Source of the DNA: Nesterenkonia halophila
Lineage (GTDB): Bacteria; Actinomycetota; Actinomycetes; Actinomycetales; Micrococcaceae
Direction: 5' to 3'
Assembly (NCBI RefSeq): GCF_009467795.1
Contig: NZ_WIAX01000018.1
Location: 16,636 to 80,635, forward strand
Length of the DNA: 64,000 nucleotides
Numbering within the stretch: the stretch's first letter is position 1; each line of letters opens with the position of its first letter. The position numbers and the translations under genes were made by a program. Below the pieces are notes generated by a model that saw nothing but the letters and a program-made list of their open reading frames with translations, was not told where the DNA came from and searched no databases. Of the stretch, positions 24,546-34,183 are shown piece after piece.

Positions 24546-27092
24546 TCACCGGGGCGCCGGGTCCAGCGGATCCTGCTCCACATGCCGCTCGTGGACGCGC
24601 CAGGCCCCCTCGACGACGCCGGCGCCGAGGATGGAGGCGACGAAGGCCGCCGCGAGCAGCTCCGGGCCGGGCATCTCGAACAGGTGGTAGCGCTGGGAGA
24701 CCGGCAGCAGCAGGATCACCGCCAGCAGCCCGTACATCGCCGCGACGAGGACGATCCGCGGAACGGTCATCGGCCGCAGCGCCACGGCCAGCACCCACAG
24801 TCCGATGACCGTCAGAGCCAACGTCGAGGCCGTCTGCACGGCGGAGGCGGATTCGTCGAGCATGCGTCCGGCGATGCTGACGGCGATGACGCCCAGGCAG
24901 ATCGCCGCGGCCATCGGCACCGAGAACAGCACTGATCGTCGCAGGAATCCGGGACGGTAGCGCCGGGTGTTGGGCATCAGCGCCAGGAAGAACGCCGGGC
25001 AGCCGATCATCAGGAAGTCCACTGTGGAGAACTGCCGCGGCAGGAACGGGAACTCCCAGAACAGCAGCCCGCAGAACAGCCCCAGCAGGATCGCGTAGAG
25101 CGTCTTGGTCAGGAACAGATGGGCGACGCGCTCCGTGTTGGCGATGACCTTGCGGCCCTCGGCGACGACGTCGGGCAGCCGGTCGAAGCGTCCGTCGAGC
25201 AGCACCATGCGCGAGACGGCCTTGGTCGCCGGGGCGCCGCTGCCCATCGAGATGCCCAGATCCGCGCTCTTCAGCGCCAGCGCGTCGTTGACACCGTCGC
25301 CGGTCATCGCGACCACGTGGCCGTTGGCCTGCAGCGCCTGGACCATCGAGCGCTTCTGCTCCGGAGATACCCTCCCGAAGACCTGGTGGGCGGCCATCGC
25401 GCGGCGCAGCCCTTCGGGGTCGTCGGGCAGCTCGGAGGCGTCGACGCCGTGGCCGTCTACCTCCATGCCGACTTCGCGGGCGACGGCGGCGACAGTGCGC
25501 GGGCTGTCGCCGGAGATCACCTTCATCTCCACGTGCTGGCGGGAGAAGTACTCCAGCGTCGAGCGCGCGTCGGGGCGGATGTTCTCCTTGAATGTCAGCA
25601 GCGCCACCGGTCGCAGCTCATCGGGCAGCCGCTCGCCGCGGCCGAGCTCGCCGGTCGCGCCGGGCACCACCGGACCGTGCAGCGGAGCGTGGGCCAGGAT
25701 CATGGTGCGCAGTCCGCGGTCGGCGACCTCCTCGGTGCGGTGCAGCAGCTCGTCGACGGCGACGCCGGCGGCGGTCGTCGGCGCGCGCAGCAGCTCGGGC
25801 GCGCCGAGCACCCAGTGGCCGGCCAGCTCGCCGGCGTCGTCGGCGAAGGTCACCGCCGACCAGCGCCGTGCCGAGGAGAACTGCACCTGGGAGGTCTCCC
25901 GGTGACGCGGCAGCGCACGGAAGGGCCCGCTCAGCGCCGCCGCGGTGGCGTTGGCGGACTCGTCGGCGCCGAACCAGGCCAGCACCTGCTGCCAGGGCTC
26001 GGTGCCCTCCAGCGCCGTCGACGATCGCTTCGTCGCCGGCGCCGGACGACCGGCGGCGTCGAGCGGCTCGGCGCCGTGGAAGGCGATGGTCCCGTCGGTG
26101 AGCGTGCCGGTCTTGTCCAGGCCGACGACGTCGACCCGGGCGAGGATCTCCACCGCCGGCTGCTCCTGGATCAGCACCTGCGACTGGGCGAGCTTCACCG
26201 CTGCGACGGCGAAGGCGATGGTGGTCATCAGTGCCAGCCCGGCCGGGATCATCGCCGTCACCGAGGAGACGGCGGTGACCATCGCCTCGCGCCACTGGCC
26301 GTCGCGCCAGGCCTCGCCCCAGCCGCCGAAGGCCTGCATCTGCCCGTTGAGCACGACGACGACGATGGGCAGCAGCACGATCGACAGCCAGAAGGCCACG
26401 CGTTCCAGCGCCCGGCGCAGCTCGGAGTTGATCTTCTGGTAGCGCTTCGACTCGGCGGCCAGCCGCACCGCGTGGGCAGAGTCGCCGACGGCGGTGACCT
26501 GGAAGCGCCCGGATCCGGCCAGCACTGCAGTGCCGGAGAGCACGCGGTCGTCGCGGCGTTTGGGCACCGCGTCGGACTCGCCGGTGAGCATCGACTCGTC
26601 GACGTCGAGGCCGGCGGAGGAGAGCATCACTCCGTCGGCGGGGATCTGGTCGCCGCGGCGCAGCTCGACCACGTCGTCGAGCACGATGTGTTCGCGGTGG
26701 ATCTCCACCAGCATGCCGTCGCGGAGGACGTGGATGTCGTCCTGGTGCAGCAGTGCGATGGCGTCGAGCTTGCGCTTGGCGCTGTACTCCTGGAAGAGCC
26801 CGATGATCACGTTGGCCACCGCGGAGATCGCGAAGAGCAGGTCCAGCCAGCGGCCCAGCAGGATGATCACCAGCGCGCAGGCGCCGATGATCAGGTTGAA
26901 CAGGGTCATCAGGTGGGTGCGCAGGATCTCCAGCACGGAGCGCGAGGTGGTGTGCGGCTGCACGTTGGCCAGCTGGAGCCGCTGGCGCTCCGCCACCTGC
27001 AGCGAGTTCAATCCGCGGGCCTCCAGGGCGGCAGGATCGACGGGCGACCGCTGGGCGGCGGGGTCGCTCTCGTCGGTCTTCTCTACGGCCAC
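24546..27092 (-). CDS. P-type cation-transporting ATPase, CtpE-like, with altered M4 motif
   Basis: An 848-residue P-type ATPase. The actuator loop LTGES is near residue 170, the phosphorylation site D326 sits in DKTGTLTDG, and the hinge is TGDGVNDALALKSADLGISMGSG. About ten membrane helices are present, including the C-terminal six. Layout resembles mycobacterial CtpE, a Ca2+ uptake pump, rather than heavy-metal pumps, and there is no N-terminal metal domain. The fourth helix reads MIPAGL: the usual PEGL Glu is replaced by A284, an ion-binding position in Ca2+ and related pumps. The start is a GTG (27092). The cation is unknown and the Glu loss makes it hard to predict. Confidence 0.85.
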   Translation of the reverse strand: MAVEKTDESDPAAQRSPVDPAALEARGLNSLQVAERQRLQLANVQPHTTSRSVLEILRTHLMTLFNLIIGACALVIILLGRWLDLLFAISAVANVIIGLFQEYSAKRKLDAIALLHQDDIHVLRDGMLVEIHREHIVLDDVVELRRGDQIPADGVMLSSAGLDVDESMLTGESDAVPKRRDDRVLSGTAVLAGSGRFQVTAVGDSAHAVRLAAESKRYQKINSELRRALERVAFWLSIVLLPIVVVVLNGQMQAFGGWGEAWRDGQWREAMVTAVSSVTAMIPAGLALMTTIAFAVAAVKLAQSQVLIQEQPAVEILARVDVVGLDKTGTLTDGTIAFHGAEPLDAAGRPAPATKRSSTALEGTEPWQQVLAWFGADESANATAAALSGPFRALPRHRETSQVQFSSARRWSAVTFADDAGELAGHWVLGAPELLRAPTTAAGVAVDELLHRTEEVADRGLRTMILAHAPLHGPVVPGATGELGRGERLPDELRPVALLTFKENIRPDARSTLEYFSRQHVEMKVISGDSPRTVAAVAREVGMEVDGHGVDASELPDDPEGLRRAMAAHQVFGRVSPEQKRSMVQALQANGHVVAMTGDGVNDALALKSADLGISMGSGAPATKAVSRMVLLDGRFDRLPDVVAEGRKVIANTERVAHLFLTKTLYAILLGLFCGLLFWEFPFLPRQFSTVDFLMIGCPAFFLALMPNTRRYRPGFLRRSVLFSVPMAAAICLGVIAVSIAGRMLDESASAVQTASTLALTVIGLWVLAVALRPMTVPRIVLVAAMYGLLAVILLLPVSQRYHLFEMPGPELLAAAFVASILGAGVVEGAWRVHERHVEQDPLDPAPR

Positions 27093-27219
27093 TGCGCTTG
27101 AACCTCACTGACGCTTCGACGGACGAGCCGGCGTCGATCCTCGATCGACCCGGCCATTCTATGCGCGCCCGTCGCCGTCCACGTCAGCCTGCAGGGTGAT
27201 CCGACGTTCCGGTCGCGTC

Positions 27220-28737
27220 TCAGCCGGGAGGGACGGCACTCTGCGGGCGAACCGTCTCGAGCGCCGCGCCGAGCGCGAAGACCGTGGCCTCGTCATACGG
27301 GTGGCCGACGATCTGCAGCCCGACCGGGACCCCCGCGTGGAGACCGGCCGGCATCGAGAGCGCGGGACACCGGTTGGCCACGTTGAAGGGCACGGTCATA
27401 TGGGCCTCCCAATAGTGCTCCACGCGCCGGTCCGGGCCGTCGGCGACGTCATGGACGTCGAGTCCCCGGAGGAACGTGCTCCCCGCTGGCAGCGAGGCGA
27501 CGGCCGAGACGGGCGTCAGGAGCGCATCCGCCCCGTCCATCGCCACGGCGAGTTCGGCCTGCATCCGCTGTTCACGGTCGAGCGTCTCGAACAGCGAGAG
27601 GCGAGCGGCATGGGCACGAGCATCCTCGATGAACTGTCGCGTGTAGTCCTCGGCCGTTCCCTCCCGACCGCGCAGCAACCGGCTCATCCCGTCGGCCAGC
27701 AGGTGGCCGAAGTGCGCCATCGTGGTCCGGCGGATCTCCGCGGTCGTCCACGGCAGATCGACCACGACGACGTCGACGCCGGCCCCCTCGAGCGCCGCGA
27801 CGGCACCATCGACCTGCCGGCGCACTCCGCGCTGGACGGGGTAGTCGCCCAGGGTCGGGGCATAGGCGATCCGTCGGCCGCGCAGGCTCTCGAGGGCGGC
27901 CTCGCCACCGGGGACGGAGACGGACGAGGTGGGCACCGTGGCGTGGTCTTCGGGATGGACGCCGCGGATGACGTCGGTGAGCAGGGCGACGTCGGCCACG
28001 GTCCGGGCCATGGCTCCGTCGCCGCGGTACCAGTCGGCGGCGAAGACGCCGGATCCGGGCACCGCACCGTAGGGACCCTTGTAGCCGACGACGCCGGTGA
28101 ATGCCGCCGGCAGACGGGTGGAGCCGGCGATGTCCGAGGCCGTGGCCAGCGGGGTCATCCCCGCCGCCAGCGCCGCCGCGGCTCCGCCCGAGGATCCTCC
28201 GGGAGTCAGCCCGCGGTCCCAGGGATTGCGGGTGGTTCCCCAGAGGTCGGTGTGTGTGAAGGTCGCGCAGGAGAACTCCGGGGAGGTCGTGCGGCCGTGG
28301 ATGACCCCTCCGTGGTCGCGGATGCGCCGCACGATCGGATGATCCCGCGCGGCGACGGCGTCTGCGTGGGCGCGCATCCCCTGGCTGTGCGAGTGCCCGG
28401 CGAGACCATGTTTCTCCTTGGTCGCCACCGGCAGCCCGAGCAGTCGGCGCCCCGGCACCGATGCACCGCGCCGCCCGAGACGCGCATAGTGGGCGTCGGC
28501 TGCGGCCGCCGCGCTCCGGGCCTCCTCCCCCAGCACCTCCATGAAGGCGTTGATCGGCCGTGGGTGGTCGGAGTCCGCATCGATGCGGGCTATCAGGTGA
28601 TCCAGGTACTCGCTGGGTGCCAGCTCACGGCGGGCGAACATCCCCAGCACCTCGACCGCAGGGGCGCGCTCGAGCCCTTCGCCCCCTGCCCCGGTCCCTG
28701 CCGGTCGCCGGGGCGCTCCGTCCGTCGCCGCGCTCAT
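27220..28737 (-). CDS. Amidase (amidase signature family)
   Basis: A 505-residue cytosolic amidase with the Ser-cisSer-Lys triad. The Lys is in VATKEKHG near residue 107, the cis-Ser is in TPGGSSGGAAAA near 190 and the nucleophilic Ser is in SDIAGSTRLPA near 213. Such enzymes hydrolyse C-N bonds of amides, ureides or carbamates. The ATG at 28737 overlaps the stop of the carbamoyl-amino-acid hydrolase gene (ATGA), so it ends a catabolic operon of transporters and hydrolases. The substrate is unknown, perhaps an amide of the same pathway. A urea-amidolyase-type allophanate hydrolase is a less likely alternative. Confidence 0.85.
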   Translation of the reverse strand: MSAATDGAPRRPAGTGAGGEGLERAPAVEVLGMFARRELAPSEYLDHLIARIDADSDHPRPINAFMEVLGEEARSAAAAADAHYARLGRRGASVPGRRLLGLPVATKEKHGLAGHSHSQGMRAHADAVAARDHPIVRRIRDHGGVIHGRTTSPEFSCATFTHTDLWGTTRNPWDRGLTPGGSSGGAAAALAAGMTPLATASDIAGSTRLPAAFTGVVGYKGPYGAVPGSGVFAADWYRGDGAMARTVADVALLTDVIRGVHPEDHATVPTSSVSVPGGEAALESLRGRRIAYAPTLGDYPVQRGVRRQVDGAVAALEGAGVDVVVVDLPWTTAEIRRTTMAHFGHLLADGMSRLLRGREGTAEDYTRQFIEDARAHAARLSLFETLDREQRMQAELAVAMDGADALLTPVSAVASLPAGSTFLRGLDVHDVADGPDRRVEHYWEAHMTVPFNVANRCPALSMPAGLHAGVPVGLQIVGHPYDEATVFALGAALETVRPQSAVPPG

Positions 28738-30050
28738 GCCGTCGCGCTCCCACCGGGCGCGACGTCGTCGAGATCGCCGACCACCAGGCGACGCAGGACT
28801 CCGGTGAGCACGGACAGGCCGGACACCATGTCCGCATCGGAGGTGCACTCCCGCTCGCAGTGCGAGACTCCGTCGATTGACGGCACGAAGAGCATCACCG
28901 ACGGAGCCACCCGATTCATGGCCACGGCATCGTGCCCCGCCAGCGTCGCCAGCACTGCGGACTCCAGCCCGTCGTCCCGAGCTGCCTTCTCCGCGAGGTC
29001 GACTCCTGCGGCAGGGAACCGCTGCACCGGCCGGACGTCGAAGTCCTCCGAGCGGACCTCCACGCCGCGGTCCGCGGCGACCTCCCGGAACCGGTCGAGC
29101 AGCAGCCGCCGTGCACGGTCGACGTCCTCGGCCCGATCCGCCCGCAGGTCCACGACGAGGTCCACCTGTCGCGGCACGACGATCGGCGAGTTCGGCTCCA
29201 CGTCGAGCTGCCCGACCGACGTGACGATGCTCTCCGGCGGGAACGACTCGACCACGGACTCGACGGCGAGCACCACCTGGGCGGCGGCCGTCAGCGCGTC
29301 GCGTCGGTCGGCCATCAGCGTCGCACCGGTGTGCGACTGCTCGCCGACCACGCTGACGAGCAGCTTCTGGGTGTGCCAGCTGCGGTCCACCACGCCCACG
29401 GGGATGCCCGACCGCTCCAGGCGACGCCCCTGCTCGATGTGGATCTCAGCGTAGGCCGCCGCCGTCGGGCCGGGCGTCCTCCCGCGCCGCCCGGTCGCCT
29501 CCAGGGCCTCGGCCACCGTGGTGCCGTCCGGGTCCCGCGTCCGCAGCGCGGTGTCCAGGTCCAGCAGGCCGGCGTGGACCGAGCTGCCCATGATGGAGGG
29601 CGCGAAGCGCGACCCCTCCTCGTTGAACCAGTCGACCACCGCCACGTTGTGCCGAGGCGACAGCGTTCCGGCCGCGACGTCGGCGTCGACCGCGGCAGCC
29701 GCATGCAGCGCGGCGACGACGCCGTAGGTGCCGTCGAAGCGTCCGCCCAGCGGTTGGCTGTCCAGATGCGAGCCCACAAGCACGAACGGTGCTCCGGGGA
29801 TCCACTCCCGACGGGCGAACAGGGTGCCGATCCCGTCCGCGGCGACGGTGAATCCGAGCTCCTGCGCCCGCTCCTCGAACCAGTCGCGCACCGCCCCATG
29901 CTCGGGCGTGCCCGCCTGGCGGTCGATGCCGCCGCCCGACATCGCGCCGAAGCGTGAGGTGTGGTGGAAATCCCGGAGGAAGGCGGATGCGGAGCGTGCC
30001 GGCGAGTCCTCGCGTCCGGCGGTCTCGTGGGTGGAGATGGAGTCGTTCAT
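28734..30050 (-). CDS. Zn-dependent N-carbamoyl amino acid hydrolase (M20 family, HyuC / beta-ureidopropionase-like)
   Basis: A 438-residue metalloamidase that removes the carbamoyl group from N-carbamoyl amino acids (L-alpha or beta), releasing CO2 and NH3. Metal ligands appear in the family order: H in VGSHLDSQPLGGRFDGTYGV, the acid pair in WFNEEGSRF, H in EIHIEQG and H near the C-terminus in GVSHCERE. VVDRSWHTQKLLVSVVGEQSHTGATLM is the dimer-interface block. It is translationally coupled to the downstream amidase gene, and 59 bases separate it from the upstream symporter. Candidate substrates are N-carbamoyl-beta-alanine or allantoate. The beta-alanine genes nearby favour the former, by inference. 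Confidence 0.88.
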   Translation of the reverse strand: MNDSISTHETAGREDSPARSASAFLRDFHHTSRFGAMSGGGIDRQAGTPEHGAVRDWFEERAQELGFTVAADGIGTLFARREWIPGAPFVLVGSHLDSQPLGGRFDGTYGVVAALHAAAAVDADVAAGTLSPRHNVAVVDWFNEEGSRFAPSIMGSSVHAGLLDLDTALRTRDPDGTTVAEALEATGRRGRTPGPTAAAYAEIHIEQGRRLERSGIPVGVVDRSWHTQKLLVSVVGEQSHTGATLMADRRDALTAAAQVVLAVESVVESFPPESIVTSVGQLDVEPNSPIVVPRQVDLVVDLRADRAEDVDRARRLLLDRFREVAADRGVEVRSEDFDVRPVQRFPAAGVDLAEKAARDDGLESAVLATLAGHDAVAMNRVAPSVMLFVPSIDGVSHCERECTSDADMVSGLSVLTGVLRRLVVGDLDDVAPGGSATA

Positions 30051-30109
30051 GGGACGGGCCCTTTCTCTCGGGGGCGGCGGGGCGGCGGCGCGCGGTCGCC
30101 CCGGCACGG

Positions 30110-31642
30110 TCAGTCGGCGGCGGAGCGCTCCGCCGCATCGTCGGAATCGTCGGCGTCGTCGGCCGCCCAGCGTTCGTCGTCGAAGTCTCGGGCCCGGGAA
30201 GAGATCCGGGCCATGATCCCCGCGTCGCGGGACCTGGTGAGGAGACTGACGACGACGAACACGACGATGTTCAGCAGCAGCGAGAGGAGACCGGCGCCGC
30301 CGGAGGCGAACGGCGCCGGGACCATGGTCGGAAGCGCGGTGAACAGGATCAGCGATCCCACGCCGGCCGTGAGTCCGGAGACGGCTCCGGAGATGCTGGC
30401 GCGCGTCCAGAACAGGGCTCCGAGCGTCGGCACGATGACCTGGGCGAGGCCGGCGAAGGCGACGAGGCCGATGGTGACCAGCAGGCCCGGCACGTAGAGG
30501 GTCATGACGTAGGCGATGGCGGAGAACACCAGGATCGCCCAGCGCCCCACCCAGACCCGGCGGCTCTCCGGCAGGTTCTTCTGCACGTATTTCTCGTGGA
30601 AGTCGACGGTGTAGCTCGCCGCCATCGCGTGGACCTGGGAGTTGGCCGTGGACATCGCGGCCGCCGCACCGCAGGCGATGAGCACCAGCGCCAGCGCGAT
30701 CGGCGCGTAGTCCAGCAGCATCCGGGGCAGGACCTGGTCGGCCTGGTCGACGTCGGGATCCAGGACCACCGCGGCGTTGCCGATCAGCATCGATCCCACG
30801 TAGCTGATCGCCGCCAGGCCCAGCAGGAAGGGCATGAGGTCGAAGAGCCGCGGAGACTTCGTCGCATACATCCGGGTCCACATCTGCGGTCCCATGAAGG
30901 CTCCGAGCGGCGTGACGACGAACATCGAGATCCAGGCCATCCAATCGCCGTCGGCGAGGATGAGGTGCTCGGGACGCACCTGCTCGATCTGATCGAACAT
31001 CGTCCCCATCCCGCCGACTTCGCCGACCAGGAAGATCCCGGCGCTGATCATTCCGGTGAAGAGCAGCACGCCGTAGAAGACATCCGTCCACGCCACGGCC
31101 CGCAGACCGCCCGACCAGACATAGATGATGATGACGAGGTAGAACAGCAGGCCCGCCAGCCAGAACGGCAGGACTCCGTCGGAGGCCACCTCCATCAGGT
31201 AGGCCCCTCCGGTCAGCTGGATCTGCAGATGCGGCAGGGTGAAGACCAGCAGGATGACCGCGATGTACGTGCCCAGCTTCCGGGATCCGTAGAGGCCGAC
31301 GAAGAAGTCCCGCGGCGTGACGTATCCTCCACGCTTGCCGTGGAACCAGATGCGCTTGCCGACCAGGTAGTACATCACGCCGAAGAAGATGTTCCACGCG
31401 ATGGCGGTCCAGTACAGCGGCCCGTCCAGATAGAAGCTGGCGTTCGAGCCGAGGAAGGCGAACGCGCTCCACCAGGTGGCCGCCACGGTGAAGAACACCG
31501 CCACGGATCCCATGCCGCGCCCCTGGACGAAGAAGTCTTCGGCGGTGGCCGTGGCCTTCCGTGAGGCGACGGCCCCCATCGCGAGGGGCACGAGCAGGAA
31601 GCCGGCGATGACCAGCAGTCCGATGACCTCCGTGCTGGTCAT
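30110..31642 (-). CDS. Sodium:solute symporter (SSS family), downstream copy
   Basis: A 510-residue SSS-family Na+-coupled permease with about thirteen helices. Typical blocks are the N-terminal ASRKATATAEDFFVQGRGMG, WWSAFAFLGSNASFY, GGLRAVAWTDVFYGVLL and the core ACGAAAAMSTANSQVHAMAASYTVDF. An acidic tail follows. Its ATG overlaps the stop of the 92-residue membrane protein upstream (ATGA). The substrate is not deducible. Its place between two hydrolases suggests a ureide, amide or pyrimidine-derived compound. Confidence 0.88.
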   Translation of the reverse strand: MTSTEVIGLLVIAGFLLVPLAMGAVASRKATATAEDFFVQGRGMGSVAVFFTVAATWWSAFAFLGSNASFYLDGPLYWTAIAWNIFFGVMYYLVGKRIWFHGKRGGYVTPRDFFVGLYGSRKLGTYIAVILLVFTLPHLQIQLTGGAYLMEVASDGVLPFWLAGLLFYLVIIIYVWSGGLRAVAWTDVFYGVLLFTGMISAGIFLVGEVGGMGTMFDQIEQVRPEHLILADGDWMAWISMFVVTPLGAFMGPQMWTRMYATKSPRLFDLMPFLLGLAAISYVGSMLIGNAAVVLDPDVDQADQVLPRMLLDYAPIALALVLIACGAAAAMSTANSQVHAMAASYTVDFHEKYVQKNLPESRRVWVGRWAILVFSAIAYVMTLYVPGLLVTIGLVAFAGLAQVIVPTLGALFWTRASISGAVSGLTAGVGSLILFTALPTMVPAPFASGGAGLLSLLLNIVVFVVVSLLTRSRDAGIMARISSRARDFDDERWAADDADDSDDAAERSAAD

Positions 31643-31917
31643 GACCGCCCCCCACCGTTCGTCGCCGCGTCCGGGCCGACGTCGTCGACCTCCTCCGGCC
31701 CTCGGCGTCCCCAGCGGGTCCGGTGGCCGACGTACAGCACCACGCACATGAGGAACCAGATCACCACAGTGAAGCCGTAGATGAACGGCATCCCGAGGAT
31801 CCTCGGCTCCGCCATGTCATGGAAGAACAGGACCCCGGGGAACTCCATCAGGGCGAAACCCGCCACGATGCATGTCCACAGGGTCACGGCCGTGCGAGTC
31901 GGTCGGCGACCGGCCAT
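31639..31917 (-). CDS. Small two-helix membrane protein coupled to the downstream symporter
   Basis: A 92-residue protein with two hydrophobic segments (TLWTCIVAGFALMEFPGVLFF and MPFIYGFTVVIWFLMCVVLYVG) and a polar tail. It is in the position and size class of DUF3311/DUF485-like accessory proteins that partner SSS symporters in other bacteria, though I cannot assign the exact family. GAGGAGGG precedes the ATG at 31917, and the stop overlaps the symporter start. It is predicted to assemble with or stabilise the symporter. Confidence 0.75.
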   Translation of the reverse strand: MAGRRPTRTAVTLWTCIVAGFALMEFPGVLFFHDMAEPRILGMPFIYGFTVVIWFLMCVVLYVGHRTRWGRRGPEEVDDVGPDAATNGGGRS

Positions 31918-32040
31918 ATCTCGGCCCTCCTCGTATTGTTCTCTGCGTCGTTCTCTCCGTCGGTCTCTGCGTCGATGTCTGCAGTGGTGATCTCGAGCTG
32001 GTGCGCTCTGCACCGACCGGGCGACCGGAAGCCGCACGTC

Positions 32041-32655
32041 TCAGCCCCGGAAGGCGTAGTGCCGGCCGGAGACGGCGTCGACGACGACCTCCACCGGCCG
32101 TCCGCTCACCGAGCCGGTGACCCACCAGTTCGGTTTCCCCACCACCAGCGGGTCCCGCCGCAGCTCGAAGGACGACCCCGATCCGAGCCGGCGACGCCGC
32201 AGCAGCACGCTGGTGAGCAGCCGGCGGGCGGTCCCCACGGCCTCGTCCACCGTCACGCGGGCGACGGGCGGCCCGAAACGCGCGGCCCCGTCGCGAACGT
32301 CGCGTGCGCTGTACCCATCGAGCTTCGCGAGCTCCTCGACCGGGACGAAGGGCACCTCCGTCCAAGGTTCGACGACGAAGGCGCGGCCGCCGACCAGATC
32401 GACCAGGGCATGCGCCGCCCCCTCGCGCCGGCGACGGTGCCATGCGAGCTCGACGGCGAGCATGGGGTGCAGGTAGAGCCGGGCCTGCAGGGCCGCGGAG
32501 GCGCCGGCCCGGCCGAGCCGCGCCCTCACCCGTTCCCGCGCCTGATCGGCGTCGACGGCGACCGGCCAGGCCAGCCGCGGGGCACCCGGCGTGCCGGAGG
32601 CCGGCGCCGCGTCGGTCAGCAGCTTCTCAGCCACGGGCGTCCCCGCTCTCGACAC
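32041..32655 (-). CDS. Hypothetical protein in the symporter operon
   Basis: A 204-residue cytosolic protein I do not recognise. It starts with GTG at 32655, or GTG at 32634, which would shorten the overlap with the upstream symporter to eight bases. The C-terminal third, ending in VTGSVSGRPVEVVVDAVSGRHYAFRG, looks like a small beta-rich module. The central LARLGRAGASAALQARLYLHPMLAVELAWHRRRREG stretch is Arg-rich and helical. It sits between two symporter units. It may be a regulatory or scaffold protein for transport, but nothing in the sequence shows this. Confidence 0.6.
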   Translation of the reverse strand: MSRAGTPVAEKLLTDAAPASGTPGAPRLAWPVAVDADQARERVRARLGRAGASAALQARLYLHPMLAVELAWHRRRREGAAHALVDLVGGRAFVVEPWTEVPFVPVEELAKLDGYSARDVRDGAARFGPPVARVTVDEAVGTARRLLTSVLLRRRRLGSGSSFELRRDPLVVGKPNWWVTGSVSGRPVEVVVDAVSGRHYAFRG

Positions 32656-34183
32656 TCGGCCGCTGGGTCGCCAGCGTCGGATCCTCGCCGAGCACGAGCC
32701 GCGCCGGCACCGGGCCGACCCGGGAAGTCTCCTCCACGGCGCGCCGCACCCGCTCGGGCACCGGAGCGATCCGGCGCGTGGCCAGCGAGACCACCACGAT
32801 GGTGGCCGTCGAGCACAGGATGCCCACGACCATCGCGTCGACGCCGAGGGCGTCGGCCGAGCCCATCAGCTCGGCGGAGACGGCACCTGCCGTCCCAGCG
32901 AGCATGGAGGAGATGGCCCCGGCGGTGTTCGCGCTCTTCCACCAGACCGCGCACACATAGGCCGGCACGAAGGCCGCGCCGAGCACCGACGTGGCGAAGA
33001 CGACGATGTCGAAGACGCCCGGCGGCCGGGCCATCGCCAGCACCAGGCCGATCACCGCCAGCACCAGGATGGTCAGCCGTGAGACCCTCACCGAGGCCTT
33101 CTCCGACATGTTCTTCTGCACGAAACGGCCCCAGAGGTCCTGGGAGGCGATGGTGCCTGCTTGCAGCAGCAGGGCGTCGGCGGTGGACATGATCGCCGCC
33201 ATGATGGCGGCCATCACCAGGCCCACCGCGTACGCCGGCAGCACGGTCTCGGCGACCCGGAAGATCGCCATCTCCGGGTCTTCCAGGTTCGGCACGATCA
33301 GCAGCGCCATCATGCCCACCAGGTAGGCTCCCGGGATGAAGAGCAGGTTGAAACCGGTCGCGTAGAGACCCGCGCGGCGTGCGACGGAGGGCCGGCGCAT
33401 GGACATGTGGCTGACGTTGACGTGGGGCCAGCCCATGTATCCGATCGAGAAGACCAGCAGCGCTCCGAGGATGATCCCCCACTGGCCGGCGAACTCTCCG
33501 TCGGCGCCCCACATGGTCAGCAGGTTCTCGTTGATGGCGCCCAGCGCCTCGTGGCCGGCGGTGAGGCCCCCGACGTGCTGCAGCGTCGCCACCAGGATCC
33601 AGAGCATCCCGATGACCAGGATGATCGCCTGCACGAAGTCGGTGTAGGCGACCGCCAGGTACCCGCCCATCAGCGTGTAGCCGACGATGACGCCGATGGC
33701 GATGACCAGCGCCAGGTCGAGGTCCAGACCGGTGACCATCGCCAACCCCTGGCCGCCGGCGAGCAGCTGAGCCAGCACATAGAAGAACATGCAGAACAAC
33801 GCGATCGGCGCGGCGACCGCCCGCGTCCAGACCGAGGGGTACCGATGCTCCAGATAGCCGATGGAGGTGATCGAGCCGAGCAGCTGCGAGAGCTTGCGCA
33901 TGCGTCGGCCGAGCACCGACAGGTTGAGTACGCCGCCGCCCAGATCGCCGAGGGCGTACCACATCGAGTAATAGCCCTGGCTGTAGCCGAGTCCTCCGGC
34001 GCCGAGAAACATGTAGCCCGACATCGAAGTGCTCTGGAGACGCAGAGCAGTCACAGCCGGACCCAGGCGCCGGCCGCCGAGCAAGTATCCTTCACGATCC
34101 GAGCTGCTGATGCGCGAGACCCAGGCTCCGATGCCCAGCAGAACGAGGAAGTAGACGATCAGGAACGTGATCTCGATGTTCAT
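32627..34183 (-). CDS. Sodium:solute symporter (SSS family), upstream copy
   Basis: A 518-residue SSS-family symporter with about thirteen helices. Blocks include SRISSSDREGYLLGGRRLG, STSMSGYMFLGAGGLGYSQGYYSMWYALGD, GGYLAVAYTDFVQAIILVIGM and AAIMAAIMSTADALLLQAGTIASQDLW, close to the PutP/DhlC side of the family. It is clearly a different branch from the second symporter of the operon (30110-31642). Its ATG overlaps the stop of the 56-residue membrane protein upstream. The substrate is unknown: an amino acid, ureide or pyrimidine breakdown product is plausible. Confidence 0.88.
   Translation of the reverse strand: MNIEITFLIVYFLVLLGIGAWVSRISSSDREGYLLGGRRLGPAVTALRLQSTSMSGYMFLGAGGLGYSQGYYSMWYALGDLGGGVLNLSVLGRRMRKLSQLLGSITSIGYLEHRYPSVWTRAVAAPIALFCMFFYVLAQLLAGGQGLAMVTGLDLDLALVIAIGVIVGYTLMGGYLAVAYTDFVQAIILVIGMLWILVATLQHVGGLTAGHEALGAINENLLTMWGADGEFAGQWGIILGALLVFSIGYMGWPHVNVSHMSMRRPSVARRAGLYATGFNLLFIPGAYLVGMMALLIVPNLEDPEMAIFRVAETVLPAYAVGLVMAAIMAAIMSTADALLLQAGTIASQDLWGRFVQKNMSEKASVRVSRLTILVLAVIGLVLAMARPPGVFDIVVFATSVLGAAFVPAYVCAVWWKSANTAGAISSMLAGTAGAVSAELMGSADALGVDAMVVGILCSTATIVVVSLATRRIAPVPERVRRAVEETSRVGPVPARLVLGEDPTLATQRPSVESGDARG

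Noticed and set aside
25119..27101. Plus-strand open frame opposite the P-type ATPase
   Set aside because: Composition is that of an antisense frame (Asp/His/Gln/Gly-rich); the ATPase has all its catalytic motifs.
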